Shown one piece after another: positions 17,825 through 26,519 of a DNA stretch of 64,000 nt. How positions within the stretch are numbered: position 1 is the first letter of the stretch; each line of letters opens with the position of its first letter. A program made the position numbers and the translations under genes. This DNA comes from GCA-2731375 sp964590195 (GTDB lineage Bacteria > Pseudomonadota > Alphaproteobacteria > GCA-2731375). The stretch lies in the NCBI GenBank assembly GCA_964590195.1, contig CAZPWJ010000018.1, forward strand, positions 3,138-67,137, read 5' to 3'. The notes under the pieces were generated by a model, which saw nothing but the letters and a program-made list of their open reading frames with translations, was not told the origin of the DNA and searched no databases.

Positions 17825-20311
17825 TCAGAAATTCGCCGTGGCCACGCGCGCCGGCGGGAAGCATACCGTCGCCACGGTACCCTTGCCCAGTTCGCTGTCT
17901 AACCACAGGCTGCCGCCATGGCTTTCCGCCAAACGCTTGGTAATGGCAAGGCCCAGGCCGGTGCCTTCCTCCGAGCTGGTGAGAGCGCTTTCCAGACGGA
18001 TAAACGGCTCCTGCACCCGCAGGATGTCTTCCTCGCTCATACCCTCGCCCGCATCAGCGACATTGATACGCATATCGCCGTCTTCGCCGATCTCCACCTC
18101 CAGCGTAACTAGGCTGCCGGAACGGGTAAATTTGACCGCATTGGAAAGCAGATTCAAAATCATCTGCCGCGTTTGCCGCTCATCCGCGACCAGCCGCAAG
18201 TCCGGCTCACTGGTGCGAAGCTCTAATTGGACCCCCTTCTCCTTAGCCCGGCTGTTGAGCAATCGGATGCAATCCGCCATCACGATCGCGACGTCGAAGA
18301 CCCGCTCGTCACGTTCAAGCTGGCCAGCCTCGATACGGGAAAAATCAAGAATGTCCGAGATCAACTCCAGCAGATGCGCGCCGCTTTGATGGATATCGTT
18401 GGCGTAATCCAAATAGCGCGCATCACCCAAGGGACCAAATAGCTGTTGCTGCATAATCTCCGAGAAGCCGATGATCGCATTCAGTGGTGTACGCAGTTCG
18501 TGCGAGAAATGCGCCAGAAATTCAGACTTGGCCCGGTTGGCGTGCTCCGCCTCTTCCTTGGCCACGACCACCGCGACCTCCGCCTCCTTGCGCTGCGATA
18601 TATCCACGATCGAAATCTGCACCGCCGGGCGGCCAAGCCAAAGTACGGGCTGCGACAGGTGGTCAATCCAGACGCCATGGCCGTCCTTATGTCTCACTTG
18701 TAAATCATAGTGCGCTGTCACATCCTCGCCACGCAAACGGGCGGCACGGCGCTCGTTCACCAGGTCCCGGTATTCCGGCATAACGAAATCATCGATCGGG
18801 TGGCCGACCACATCCTTTGGCGCGCAGCCGAGCAGCTGGGCAAAGGCGCCGTTCACGAACGCGATCACATCATCCTGTATAATGCCGATGCCCTGCAGCG
18901 ACCCTTCGGTCAGACTTCGATAGCGTTCCTCACTCTCACGCAACGCCTTTTCCGCTTCTCGGCGTTCGGTGATTTCCAATATGACCAGGACGGTTTCACC
19001 ACCCGTAAGGCGCTGTTCATGCTGCAAAAAGGAGCGCCCGCCCAGGCGCTCGGTTTCCGTGGGGCCCGACGGGTTGGCGTGCTCGGCCAGACGCCATTTC
19101 AACCAGGCTTCCTTTTCAAGGTCGCTGAACGGCACCACGCCGGAATCTGCCAGGGCTCGCAGTATGGTTTCGAATTTGATGCCGGGCACCAATAGATCGG
19201 CACAGGGCTCAACCATTTCACGGTAGAAGTCATTGCAGACAACCAACCGGTCTTTGGCATCGTAAAGCGCGATGGCGCCGCCCATACCCTGAACCGCCGC
19301 GCTCAGCATATTTTCAGTCGCCAGGGCTTTTTCCCGGCGCGCGGTTTCATCCGTGACATCGCGCGATGTGCCACGATAGCCGGCGAAGGTACCGTCATCG
19401 TCGAAGATCGGATAACCCATGGTTCGGATCACTAGGCCATTGCCATCGCGGTCCCTGGCGGCATATTCGAAGTCCCGGAACGGTTGCCGGCTCAGCAGGT
19501 CATCGCGATGCTTCCGCCAGTGAGGATCATTATCGGGATCGGCCCCCGCCAAACCCCAGCGGGTAAAACCCAAACGGCCAGAGGAATTATATTTGTCATC
19601 AGGCGTTTTCCCCAACGGGCTATAGATAAAGCGCAGGTCCGCATCCTGGTCCCAAAACCATTCACCCGACGCCTCGGCATATTGCGTCAACTTATCCTTC
19701 GTCGCTTCCAGATCCGCCATGGCCCGCCGCAAGCCGTCATGTTGATGAAGCATATACCCCAGCCCCATGGTCAGAGCCGTAAAACCGACCGCCAATAGCG
19801 GCACTTTCAAAGCAAAGTCAGGCGTAAGCCGAAGACCAGGTACTGCAAAGGCCCAGAGTAAACTGGCGGCACCAAGGGCGAGGCCCAACAATAGGCAATA
19901 GGGCAGAATGCTCCGATCCGTACGCTCGGGCTTCAACCGGTGGGCAAGAATGCCAAGCAGGGCAGCTGTAATGATCAAACCGGTTCCCGCCAGCGCGCCG
20001 GCACCGCCCAGATATAGACGATATGCCCCCGCCAAGCCGGCCGCCACCAGCGCCGCCAGCCAGCCGCCGAAAGGAGCGGCCAATGCCACCACCACATGGC
20101 GGCCGTCAACAAAAACACCCGGAGCCAAATGTACCGGCATCATCATGCCCAGCAGCGCGATGGCGCCGAACCAAACCCCGATGACCGCGGAGGCCGCCGC
20201 CGTTCGATCCGCCGGCAACCATCGCCGCAAGGCCGCATAGACGAATGTCAGACAGATGAGGAGCGCCAGATTGACGACTAAATCCGCTCCCAAGCCATCC
20301 AAATTCGACAT
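17825..20311 (-). CDS. Membrane sensor histidine kinase with 5TM-LYT and multiple PAS domains
   Basis: An 828-residue kinase. The N-terminal 200 residues form a multi-helix membrane domain of 5TMR-LYT type (MMMPVHLAPGVFVDGRHVVV, then AAPFGGWLAALVAAGLAGAY). Three PAS-like units follow, including YRGTSRDVTDETARREK and VQISIVDISQRKEAEVAV as PAC-type ends. HisKA has the phospho-acceptor in HFSHELRTPLNAIIGF (about H604). HATPase_c has N-box LNLLSNAVKFT, DAGEGM and GTGLGLAI. There is no receiver domain. Start is uncertain: GTG at 20359, ATG at 20329, or 20311 (GGAAT upstream). Its stop is 22 nt from the convergent phosphoesterase gene. The cognate regulator is not adjacent. Confidence 0.88.
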   Translation of the reverse strand: MSNLDGLGADLVVNLALLICLTFVYAALRRWLPADRTAAASAVIGVWFGAIALLGMMMPVHLAPGVFVDGRHVVVALAAPFGGWLAALVAAGLAGAYRLYLGGAGALAGTGLIITAALLGILAHRLKPERTDRSILPYCLLLGLALGAASLLWAFAVPGLRLTPDFALKVPLLAVGFTALTMGLGYMLHQHDGLRRAMADLEATKDKLTQYAEASGEWFWDQDADLRFIYSPLGKTPDDKYNSSGRLGFTRWGLAGADPDNDPHWRKHRDDLLSRQPFRDFEYAARDRDGNGLVIRTMGYPIFDDDGTFAGYRGTSRDVTDETARREKALATENMLSAAVQGMGGAIALYDAKDRLVVCNDFYREMVEPCADLLVPGIKFETILRALADSGVVPFSDLEKEAWLKWRLAEHANPSGPTETERLGGRSFLQHEQRLTGGETVLVILEITERREAEKALRESEERYRSLTEGSLQGIGIIQDDVIAFVNGAFAQLLGCAPKDVVGHPIDDFVMPEYRDLVNERRAARLRGEDVTAHYDLQVRHKDGHGVWIDHLSQPVLWLGRPAVQISIVDISQRKEAEVAVVVAKEEAEHANRAKSEFLAHFSHELRTPLNAIIGFSEIMQQQLFGPLGDARYLDYANDIHQSGAHLLELISDILDFSRIEAGQLERDERVFDVAIVMADCIRLLNSRAKEKGVQLELRTSEPDLRLVADERQTRQMILNLLSNAVKFTRSGSLVTLEVEIGEDGDMRINVADAGEGMSEEDILRVQEPFIRLESALTSSEEGTGLGLAITKRLAESHGGSLWLDSELGKGTVATVCFPPARVATANF

Positions 20312-20470
20312 ACCGTTATTCCATTCCATAGCGGCGGGCGCCACGTTTACACGTGTCACGAGAGATGGTCTTAGCGTATAAATATTGCCTTTAGGTTAAA
20401 TGGCTACAACGAAGGGCGTCATATCCAAATGGACATGAAGTGCGGTTAGCCCGGTCAAAATGGTTAGGCT

Positions 20471-21511
20471 TCAGTCCACCTCCAGCATCACCTTGATCTG
20501 CAGGTTTGGCTGTTTCAGGTCTTCAAAGGCGGTTGGAAACTCCGTCAGGTCGACCTTATCGCTGACCAATGGCCCCGTATCGATACGGCCCTCGCCCAGC
20601 AGATGCACGACGGATGCGAAGTCATCCTGGCGATAAACATAGGCGAATGAAATATCCAGCTCCTTGACCAGCGCCTTGGTGGGGAACAGATGATCCCCGG
20701 CCATGCACAGACCGACGACCACGATCTGGGCGTTGGGAGCGGCATAGTCGATCACCAGTTGCAGGCTGCCGGGTACGCCAACGCAATCGAACACCACGCG
20801 CGGCGGACCGCCGGCGGCGGCGGCGGCCTGTTCGGGAACATCGCCGGCGGAGGCATCGACAATTGCCGTGGCGCCCAGTGCCAATGACCGCTGCGCCCGC
20901 GCCGGCACCAGGTCCGAGACGACAATGTGCTGGGCGCCAAAAAACCGGCACCACATGGCCACGGTCAAACCAACCGGACCGGCACCGACGATCAGCACCC
21001 GATCACCGGGTTTCAAGTTCGCCCGCCGAACCGCGTTGAAGCCCACCGCAAGCGGTTCCACCAAGGCGCCTTCGCGGTAGCTGACTTGATCCGGCAGGCG
21101 AATGGTTTCGTATGCACCGACCCGGCAATATTCGGCATAGGCGCCCGGCAGATCGGCGGTGGCGCGGCTGATCACATTCGGGCAGCGATAGCCCAGGCCC
21201 GCCCGACAGGCTGGGCATTCCCCGCAGCCGATCCAGGGCAATGCCGTGACCCTGTCGCCCGGATGCCAATGCTGCCTGGCATCACGGCCAACTTCCATGA
21301 CTTCACCGGCGAATTCGTGGCCCATCACACAGCCCGGATGCATCATTCGCCAGCCCACGTTGGGATCTTTGTTCTCGGACATATGCAGATCAGTGCCGCA
21401 AATGCCGCAGGCCCCGACTTTCAGGATCAGATCCGTCAAACCCGGTTCCGGATCGGGAATATCCTCAATCGCCAGAGGTGTGCCGATTTCCTGGATTACC
21501 GCCGCTTTCAT
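20471..21511 (-). CDS. Zinc-dependent alcohol dehydrogenase (MDR family)
   Basis: A 346-residue NAD(P)-dependent medium-chain dehydrogenase. Catalytic zinc ligands are seen in CGICGTDLH (C38) and GHEFAGEV (H65, E66). A structural-zinc loop has four cysteines in CGECPACRAGLGYRC (C96, C99, C102, C110). The nucleotide-binding motif is VLIVGAGPVGLTVAMW. Sorbitol/threonine dehydrogenase-like enzymes share this layout, but the substrate is unknown. The reading frame is open 345 nt further upstream, but ATG 21511 with GGCGAAGAG before it is the natural start and clears the extradiol dioxygenase gene 40 nt upstream. Last gene of the leftward catabolic block. Confidence 0.9.
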   Translation of the reverse strand: MKAAVIQEIGTPLAIEDIPDPEPGLTDLILKVGACGICGTDLHMSENKDPNVGWRMMHPGCVMGHEFAGEVMEVGRDARQHWHPGDRVTALPWIGCGECPACRAGLGYRCPNVISRATADLPGAYAEYCRVGAYETIRLPDQVSYREGALVEPLAVGFNAVRRANLKPGDRVLIVGAGPVGLTVAMWCRFFGAQHIVVSDLVPARAQRSLALGATAIVDASAGDVPEQAAAAAGGPPRVVFDCVGVPGSLQLVIDYAAPNAQIVVVGLCMAGDHLFPTKALVKELDISFAYVYRQDDFASVVHLLGEGRIDTGPLVSDKVDLTEFPTAFEDLKQPNLQIKVMLEVD

Positions 21512-21551
21512 CTCTTCGCCCTTTCCATTGCGCTGCCTCCGTCGAAATAGA

Positions 21552-22577
21552 TTAGAGCGGATCGACCATTGGCTGACCGCCCGCATCTTTATCATTGTCA
21601 TCATCGTCGCCACTGCCAGCGGAAACATCCGGCGTGGCATAGTTGGCAAAACTGTCGGGCAAGGCGCCACCCCAATAGACGCCCGTACCGCGTTCTTCCT
21701 CATTCCAGACAATGGGCTGAAAATCGGGGGCAAAGACCAGATAGCCGCCCGAATAGACCTCGACCCGATTGCCGCCGGGCTCGTAGGAATAAAGGTAAAA
21801 GGCCTGGGAATTGTTATGTTTGGCTGGACCGGTTTCGATAAAAATGCCGTTCTCACTCAAAATATCGGCGGCACGCAGCACGTCCTCGCGATTGTCCAGC
21901 CAGAAGGAAACATGGTGCAATCGGCCCTGCGCGCCCTTGGCGTCGGCCACATAGGCTAGTTCGTGATGCACCGCCGTCGTGCTCATCCACGAGCCGACCT
22001 CGAATTCGCCGTTCCGGTAGACCACCTGTTCGCGTAGCCGCAGGCCCAGCAGCCCGGAGACGAATTCCCGGTTCGGCCCAACCTCCTTGGTCAGCATCGC
22101 CAGGTGATCCAAGCGGCGCACGCCGGCACCCCGACCGGTATAGCGCATGGGTAGGTTCTTCAGCGCCGAGCGTTTGTCGACAGGGGCCTCGTAACGGTCC
22201 TCTTCGAAATAGACCTCCATCAGATGGCCGTCGGGGTCCCGGAAACGGTAGCAGCGGCCATGGCCGAAGTCGCCATTGGACCAGCCAATGCCAAGGCCGG
22301 TCGCCTCGATTGCCTTGGCGCGCCGTTCCAGGGCAGCTTCGCTGACGGCGCGCCAGGCAACATGGCCGATGCCTGGCGCCGCCGCCTCGGTCAATTTGAA
22401 GGAGGTCGCGGCGTAATCGCCATATCCCCTGAGATAAACCGATTGGCCCTCCGCATGCACCACCTCTAGGCCCAGAAGGTCGGTAAAATACCAAAGGCTT
22501 TCTGTCGGCTTCGGCGTCAGCAGCTCCAGATGACCCAGATGCGCGATGTCCTGTAACGGCTCATTGCTTTCATTCAT
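21552..22577 (-). CDS. Catechol-2,3-dioxygenase-like extradiol dioxygenase
   Basis: A 341-residue two-module VOC extradiol dioxygenase resembling XylE-type metapyrocatechase. The iron triad is visible: H158 (RLDHLAML), H221/H222 (GRLHHVSFWL) and E273 (NRVEVYSGG). Second-shell residues typical of XylE are also kept: H204/H205 (AVHHELAYV), H254 (GPAKHNNSQ) and Y261. The protein is about 30 residues longer than XylE, with an acidic, disordered-looking C-terminus (GSGDDDDNDKDAGG). Start 22577 has GGGGA upstream. Meta-cleavage of a catechol-like intermediate is the family function; the real substrate is unknown. It is followed by an alcohol dehydrogenase gene. Confidence 0.88.
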   Translation of the reverse strand: MNESNEPLQDIAHLGHLELLTPKPTESLWYFTDLLGLEVVHAEGQSVYLRGYGDYAATSFKLTEAAAPGIGHVAWRAVSEAALERRAKAIEATGLGIGWSNGDFGHGRCYRFRDPDGHLMEVYFEEDRYEAPVDKRSALKNLPMRYTGRGAGVRRLDHLAMLTKEVGPNREFVSGLLGLRLREQVVYRNGEFEVGSWMSTTAVHHELAYVADAKGAQGRLHHVSFWLDNREDVLRAADILSENGIFIETGPAKHNNSQAFYLYSYEPGGNRVEVYSGGYLVFAPDFQPIVWNEEERGTGVYWGGALPDSFANYATPDVSAGSGDDDDNDKDAGGQPMVDPL

Positions 22578-22692
22578 CCCAATCCCCTGTGTTTTATCCC
22601 ATGCACACACTTAACATCTCTCGGCGCAGTGCGCGCCGCGCGAAAAGCTCTGCCTGGGCCTGTTCCCTCGGGCCTGGGCTCATGCCGCCATA

Positions 22693-23379
22693 TTAGCGTG
22701 TAACCATCTTCAGGGCATCCTCGGCGAATTTCTTCGCACCCTTGCCCTCGCCCTGCTTCAACTTGGCCATATCGAAAGGAATTTTGGTGCCCTTCTGACA
22801 GGCCGGGCGCTCGGCCAGACGGTCCATCCACGCCTGCAAATTCGGCAAGCCATCAACATCCACGCCGGACCATTTATGGGTCCGCACCCAGCACCAGTTG
22901 GCGATATCGGCGATGGAATAATCGCCGGCCAGATATTCCTTGTCCGTCAAGCCGCGCTCCAAAACTTCGAACAGGCGGCGGGTTTCCTTTTGATAGCGGT
23001 CGATGGCCGGTTGGATCTTTTCCGGGAAATAGCGGTAGAAGACGTTGGCCTGGCCCATCATGGGGCCGATGCCGCCCATCTGGAACATCAGCCATTGCAT
23101 GACAAGGCTGCGGCCCTTGACATCACTGGGCATCAGGCGGCCGGTCTTCTCCGCCAGATAGACCATGATGGCGCCGGTCTCGAAGACCACGAAATCATCC
23201 GCCTCGCGGTCGACGATGACGGGGATGCGGCCATTCGGGTTCATGGCCAGAAAGCTCTCGGTCTTCTGATCACCCTCGCTCAGTTTGATTTCATGCACTT
23301 CGTAGGGCAGTTCCAGCTCCTCCAGAGTAACGGAGGCTTTCCAGCCATTCGGGGTGGAGGCGGTATATAGATCAATCAT
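22693..23379 (-). CDS. Glutathione S-transferase, YfcG/GstB-like
   Basis: A 228-residue GST. The thioredoxin-like N-domain begins MIDLYTASTPNGWKASVTLE, with Thr/Asn rather than Cys at the glutathione site as in YfcG-type disulfide oxidoreductases. It continues with MNPNGRIPVIVD (cis-Pro) and FETGAIMVYLAE (Glu-Thr/Ser glutathione contact). The all-alpha C-domain follows with GDYSIADIANWCW. Start 23379 has GGAAA upstream and overlaps the end of the amidohydrolase gene by 8 nt. It may handle glutathione conjugates in the catabolic block, but that is inferred from location only. Confidence 0.9.
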   Translation of the reverse strand: MIDLYTASTPNGWKASVTLEELELPYEVHEIKLSEGDQKTESFLAMNPNGRIPVIVDREADDFVVFETGAIMVYLAEKTGRLMPSDVKGRSLVMQWLMFQMGGIGPMMGQANVFYRYFPEKIQPAIDRYQKETRRLFEVLERGLTDKEYLAGDYSIADIANWCWVRTHKWSGVDVDGLPNLQAWMDRLAERPACQKGTKIPFDMAKLKQGEGKGAKKFAEDALKMVTR

Positions 23380-24403
23380 TTGAAGTTTCCTTGATGCGGT
23401 AGAAGCGCGTCGCCGTGTCATGGAACAGCGCCGCTTTGTCCGTGGCGCTGAAATCCGTGGTCAGCCGCTTGAAAGCATTCCACAGGGTGGTGTAGGCGCA
23501 GGAGGCCTTATCCACGGGGAAGTTACTCTCGAACATGCAACGCGCCGGCCCGAAAGCTTCGATGCAGTGCATCAGATAGGGTTTCCAATCCTCGGCCAGA
23601 ACCTCGGACGACGGCGGGATATCCAGCTTGTGATGGCCGAACCCGGTTAGCTTCATGGCCAGGCCGCCCAGTTTCACATGCACATTCGGGCACTTGGCCA
23701 GGGCCGTGACATTGGCGGACCATTCCGAGAAAATCTCATCGCGCTGGCCCGCATAAGGTCCGATACCCAGGGGCGCACCCACATGGTCCATGACCATGGG
23801 CGTTTCCGGGAAGGCCTGGGCCAAATCGATCAGTTCCGGCATTTGCGGGTGATAGAACCAGGAATCGAAGCTCAAATTCAACGGTGCCAATTGGGCGAAG
23901 CCCCGACGAAATGTCTCATCGTAAAGCAGGCCGGCATCGGGTGCCGTGTGCTCGGCACCGAGGATGCCGGCGTCGGGGTCATGGGCCGTGGAATGACGGA
24001 TGCCGCGAAAACGCCCGCCGCCAGCCTCGATATGCGCCTCCAGGATATCCTTGACCCCCTCGCCCAGACGCAGATCGGCAAAGCCGACGATGGCGGCGGC
24101 GACCTGGGTTTTGCCGTAGATGCCCGAGGCGGCCATGGCCGCCATGCCGCGCACGAATTCGGTTTCCCCCACCGGGGCCATGTTGGCGTCGCCTTTGGCT
24201 CTGTAAAACGCCTCGCATTCGAGAAAGACCGTGCTGACGATGTTGTGGCCGCCGCTCATATCGGCGAAGAAATCATCCAGCAGGTAGCGATAGACAAATG
24301 TCTCCCGCTGATCCCACAGATGGTGGTGTGGATCGCAGATCGGCAGATCCGGATCCAACGCTTCCTCCGTCATGCGGCTTAACCAATCATCGAGTTCGGT
24401 CAT
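23372..24403 (-). CDS. Amidohydrolase family protein (LigI-like)
   Basis: A 343-residue metal-dependent TIM-barrel hydrolase of the amidohydrolase-2 family. DPHHHLWD near residue 24-31 supplies the HxH metal site, MVMDHVGAP lies in the middle of the barrel, and FESNFPVDKAS near the C-terminus holds the catalytic Asp. 2-Pyrone-4,6-dicarboxylate lactonase (LigI) and related lactonases/decarboxylases look like this. With an extradiol dioxygenase two genes downstream, a ring-fission lactonase is plausible but unproven. Start and stop overlap both neighbours (TAATG with the MetE-like gene, 8 nt with GST), so the genes are translationally coupled. Confidence 0.85.
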   Translation of the reverse strand: MTELDDWLSRMTEEALDPDLPICDPHHHLWDQRETFVYRYLLDDFFADMSGGHNIVSTVFLECEAFYRAKGDANMAPVGETEFVRGMAAMAASGIYGKTQVAAAIVGFADLRLGEGVKDILEAHIEAGGGRFRGIRHSTAHDPDAGILGAEHTAPDAGLLYDETFRRGFAQLAPLNLSFDSWFYHPQMPELIDLAQAFPETPMVMDHVGAPLGIGPYAGQRDEIFSEWSANVTALAKCPNVHVKLGGLAMKLTGFGHHKLDIPPSSEVLAEDWKPYLMHCIEAFGPARCMFESNFPVDKASCAYTTLWNAFKRLTTDFSATDKAALFHDTATRFYRIKETSND

Positions 24404-25410
24404 TATTTACCCTCATACAAATCCCGCCCAGCTACCAGGGCACGAATCTTGCCGTCGGCCACGTTACGCGGCAGCATCCAGAAACCGCAATCGGGGTGGA
24501 TATATTTTACCCGCCCCGCGCCCAACAAGGCCTCGGCCTTTTCGATCTGGCCGGCGATGGCATCGGCGCTTTCAATATCCGTGCGCTTGATATCCACCAC
24601 GCCCATGCCCATGCCGATCTCCGGGCGCAGCTCCTTGAACGCGGCCAGTTCCTCGACCGGGCGATGGGCGTTCTCCATCACGATATGATCCACGTGCAGG
24701 GCGTTGAGATAGCCCAGCAGCTTGTCCCAGCTGCCCTTTTGGATGGTCTGGCCGCCATAGTTGCCAAAGCACAAATGCACGGCGCCAATACCAGGGCTTG
24801 GAATGGCATCCAATACCTTGTTGATGGCGGCGGCGGCCCATTCCCATTCGTCCGGGTGGCCGGGCAGGTTCGCCTCGTCCAACTGCACAACGTCCGCCTT
24901 GCAATGGCGCACCTGTTCGGCCAGGGCATCGGCGATGGCGTCGGCCACTTTCGCCACATCGCCGTAATGTTGATCGACCACGGTCTTGGCCAGCATGTGC
25001 GGCCCGGTCAGGGTGAATTTCAGCGGCTTGCCGGTCAAGGCCTTGGCCGCCTCGCAGGCGCCGGGCAAATCGAGGCTGCCACCGTTGATCGGGCCATCGA
25101 CCACGGCGGGTGGGCGGCGGCGAAAGCCCATGCCTTCCTGGCTGCGGTAGTCCAAAAGTTCGGTGAAATTAATTTCGGTCCGGATACCGCCCATGGGGCG
25201 GACAAAATATTCGATCATGCCGTTGGTTTCGGGATGGTTGACGTCGAAACGGTACATCTCGCCATCACAGACCACATCTATACCGGCCTGTTCCTGAGTG
25301 TGCAGCACCACGCGGGTGGCATCGGTCAAAGCCTGTTCGGAAGGCGCGGCGGCAAGCCAGGCCGGTACCGGGTAGGAACCAACGACGGTTGTCTTAATCT
25401 TGGAAGTCAT
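24403..25410 (-). CDS. MetE C-terminal-like (cobalamin-independent methionine synthase family) protein
   Basis: A 335-residue protein with only the C-terminal catalytic barrel of the MetE family. It starts KIKTTVVGSYPVP. Zinc ligands typical of the family are visible: His and Cys in AVHLCFGNYG and the last Cys in YIHPDCGFWMLPR. ENAHRPVEEL occupies the EL/EN segment. Single-barrel members include archaeal methionine synthases and epoxyalkane:coenzyme M transferase, all activating thiols for alkyl transfer. Being inside a catabolic operon (1-nt overlap with the amidohydrolase) argues for substrate demethylation or thiol-adduct chemistry rather than methionine synthesis. This is inference. Confidence 0.82.
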   Translation of the reverse strand: MTSKIKTTVVGSYPVPAWLAAAPSEQALTDATRVVLHTQEQAGIDVVCDGEMYRFDVNHPETNGMIEYFVRPMGGIRTEINFTELLDYRSQEGMGFRRRPPAVVDGPINGGSLDLPGACEAAKALTGKPLKFTLTGPHMLAKTVVDQHYGDVAKVADAIADALAEQVRHCKADVVQLDEANLPGHPDEWEWAAAAINKVLDAIPSPGIGAVHLCFGNYGGQTIQKGSWDKLLGYLNALHVDHIVMENAHRPVEELAAFKELRPEIGMGMGVVDIKRTDIESADAIAGQIEKAEALLGAGRVKYIHPDCGFWMLPRNVADGKIRALVAGRDLYEGK

Positions 25411-25418
25411 GATTGTCC

Positions 25419-26519
25419 TTATGTTCGATCAACTAAATAAGACCATAGAGCCTGCCCACCATGGGCAGCCAACGAACGGCCTAATTCTTCGGCCCAATAA
25501 TTCTCCGAACCGAATTCGGAGCGCCAGGACCATAGGCGGCGGGTGACAAAATGCAACGGGTGTTCATAGGTATGACCCATGGCGCCGTGAGTCTGGTGGG
25601 CGATAGATGCAACGATCGTTGCGGCCTCGGAGGCCCTGATCTTGGCCGTGGCCATCTCGAAATCCGCCTTGCTGCCCATGCGGTCTGCTGCACGGGAGGC
25701 GTTTTCCACCGCCGCGCCCGCCGCCGCCACTTCGCCGGCCATGCGGGCCAGTTCCTGCTGCACCGCCTGGAATTTGCCGATCGGCGTGCCGAACTGGCTG
25801 CGTTCGTTGGCATATTGCACGGTCAGTTCCAAGGCCCGCTCCAACGCGCCGGCGATCTGACTGGCCCGGGCCATGGCGGCAAAGGCGAACAGGCGGTCTG
25901 GCTCGATGCTCTCGGGCAATGGCGCTGCGTTTACCGCCAAACCATCGAAACGCAGACTGTCGCGCGGTTCCGCGGCGATATTCGCATCCTCCAATGTCAC
26001 GGACCAGGCCCCTCTTGGCACAAGGGCCATATAAGTTGTCCCGTCGCAAACGCCGGCCACAGCCAGATGCTCGACACTGCGCCCCCAAGGTACGCGCGTG
26101 GCGTCACCGCTGACGCGATAGCCGCCGCCATCCTTGGCGATGGTTAGCGCCTCGTCGGCGCGCACGGGCGCCACGGATACGGGGCCCGTAGGCATCTCCA
26201 ACCCGGCACTGGAAAGCAGCCAACCGGCCAGAATGCTTTCCAGCAAAGGCAGCGGCGCCTGATATTTCCCCGCCGCGCGGATTACCACCTCGGCCTCGTC
26301 CCAGCCGCCGCCAACGCCGCCCTGGTCCTCGGGCACCAACACCCATGGCAGGCCATTCTCTTCGATCATCTGCCACAACTCAGCTTGCGAGGCACCGGTC
26401 TCGGCGCTTTCCAGACCATCCTTGCTGACCCGATCAGCCAGCAACCGGTTCACCTGGTCGCCCAAAATGGTCCGCAGTTCGCTATCGCCACTCATTGCAT
26501 TACTCGTCCCGCTACTCAT
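25419..26519 (-). CDS. Acyl-CoA dehydrogenase family protein (small partner)
   Basis: A 366-residue flavin-dependent dehydrogenase. The N-terminal helical domain has LPWVLVPEDQGGVGGGWDEA. The C-terminal helical domain contains YANERSQFGTPIGKFQAVQQ, typical of the family, and HQTHGAMGHTYEHPLHFVTR. The mid beta-domain is divergent. It is translated from an ATGA overlap with the preceding, more canonical dehydrogenase, as in heteromeric acyl-CoA dehydrogenases (for example FadE pairs acting on steroid side chains or other branched acyl-CoAs). The substrate is unknown. MetE-like gene follows after 8 nt. Confidence 0.88.
   Translation of the reverse strand: MSSGTSNAMSGDSELRTILGDQVNRLLADRVSKDGLESAETGASQAELWQMIEENGLPWVLVPEDQGGVGGGWDEAEVVIRAAGKYQAPLPLLESILAGWLLSSAGLEMPTGPVSVAPVRADEALTIAKDGGGYRVSGDATRVPWGRSVEHLAVAGVCDGTTYMALVPRGAWSVTLEDANIAAEPRDSLRFDGLAVNAAPLPESIEPDRLFAFAAMARASQIAGALERALELTVQYANERSQFGTPIGKFQAVQQELARMAGEVAAAGAAVENASRAADRMGSKADFEMATAKIRASEAATIVASIAHQTHGAMGHTYEHPLHFVTRRLWSWRSEFGSENYWAEELGRSLAAHGGQALWSYLVDRT

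Noticed and set aside
21512..21856. N-terminal extension of the alcohol dehydrogenase
   Set aside because: Overlaps the extradiol dioxygenase gene and has no family pattern; ATG 21511 has its own ribosome-binding site.
22693..23379. Other GSTs in the window as further selenoproteins
   Set aside because: Both this one and the GST at 39231-39851 have complete N-termini with Thr/Ser/Asn at the active site and no in-frame TGA.
24298..25440. 380-codon + strand frame opposite the MetE-like gene
   Set aside because: Shadow frame; MetE-like motifs and start/stop overlaps are on the - strand.
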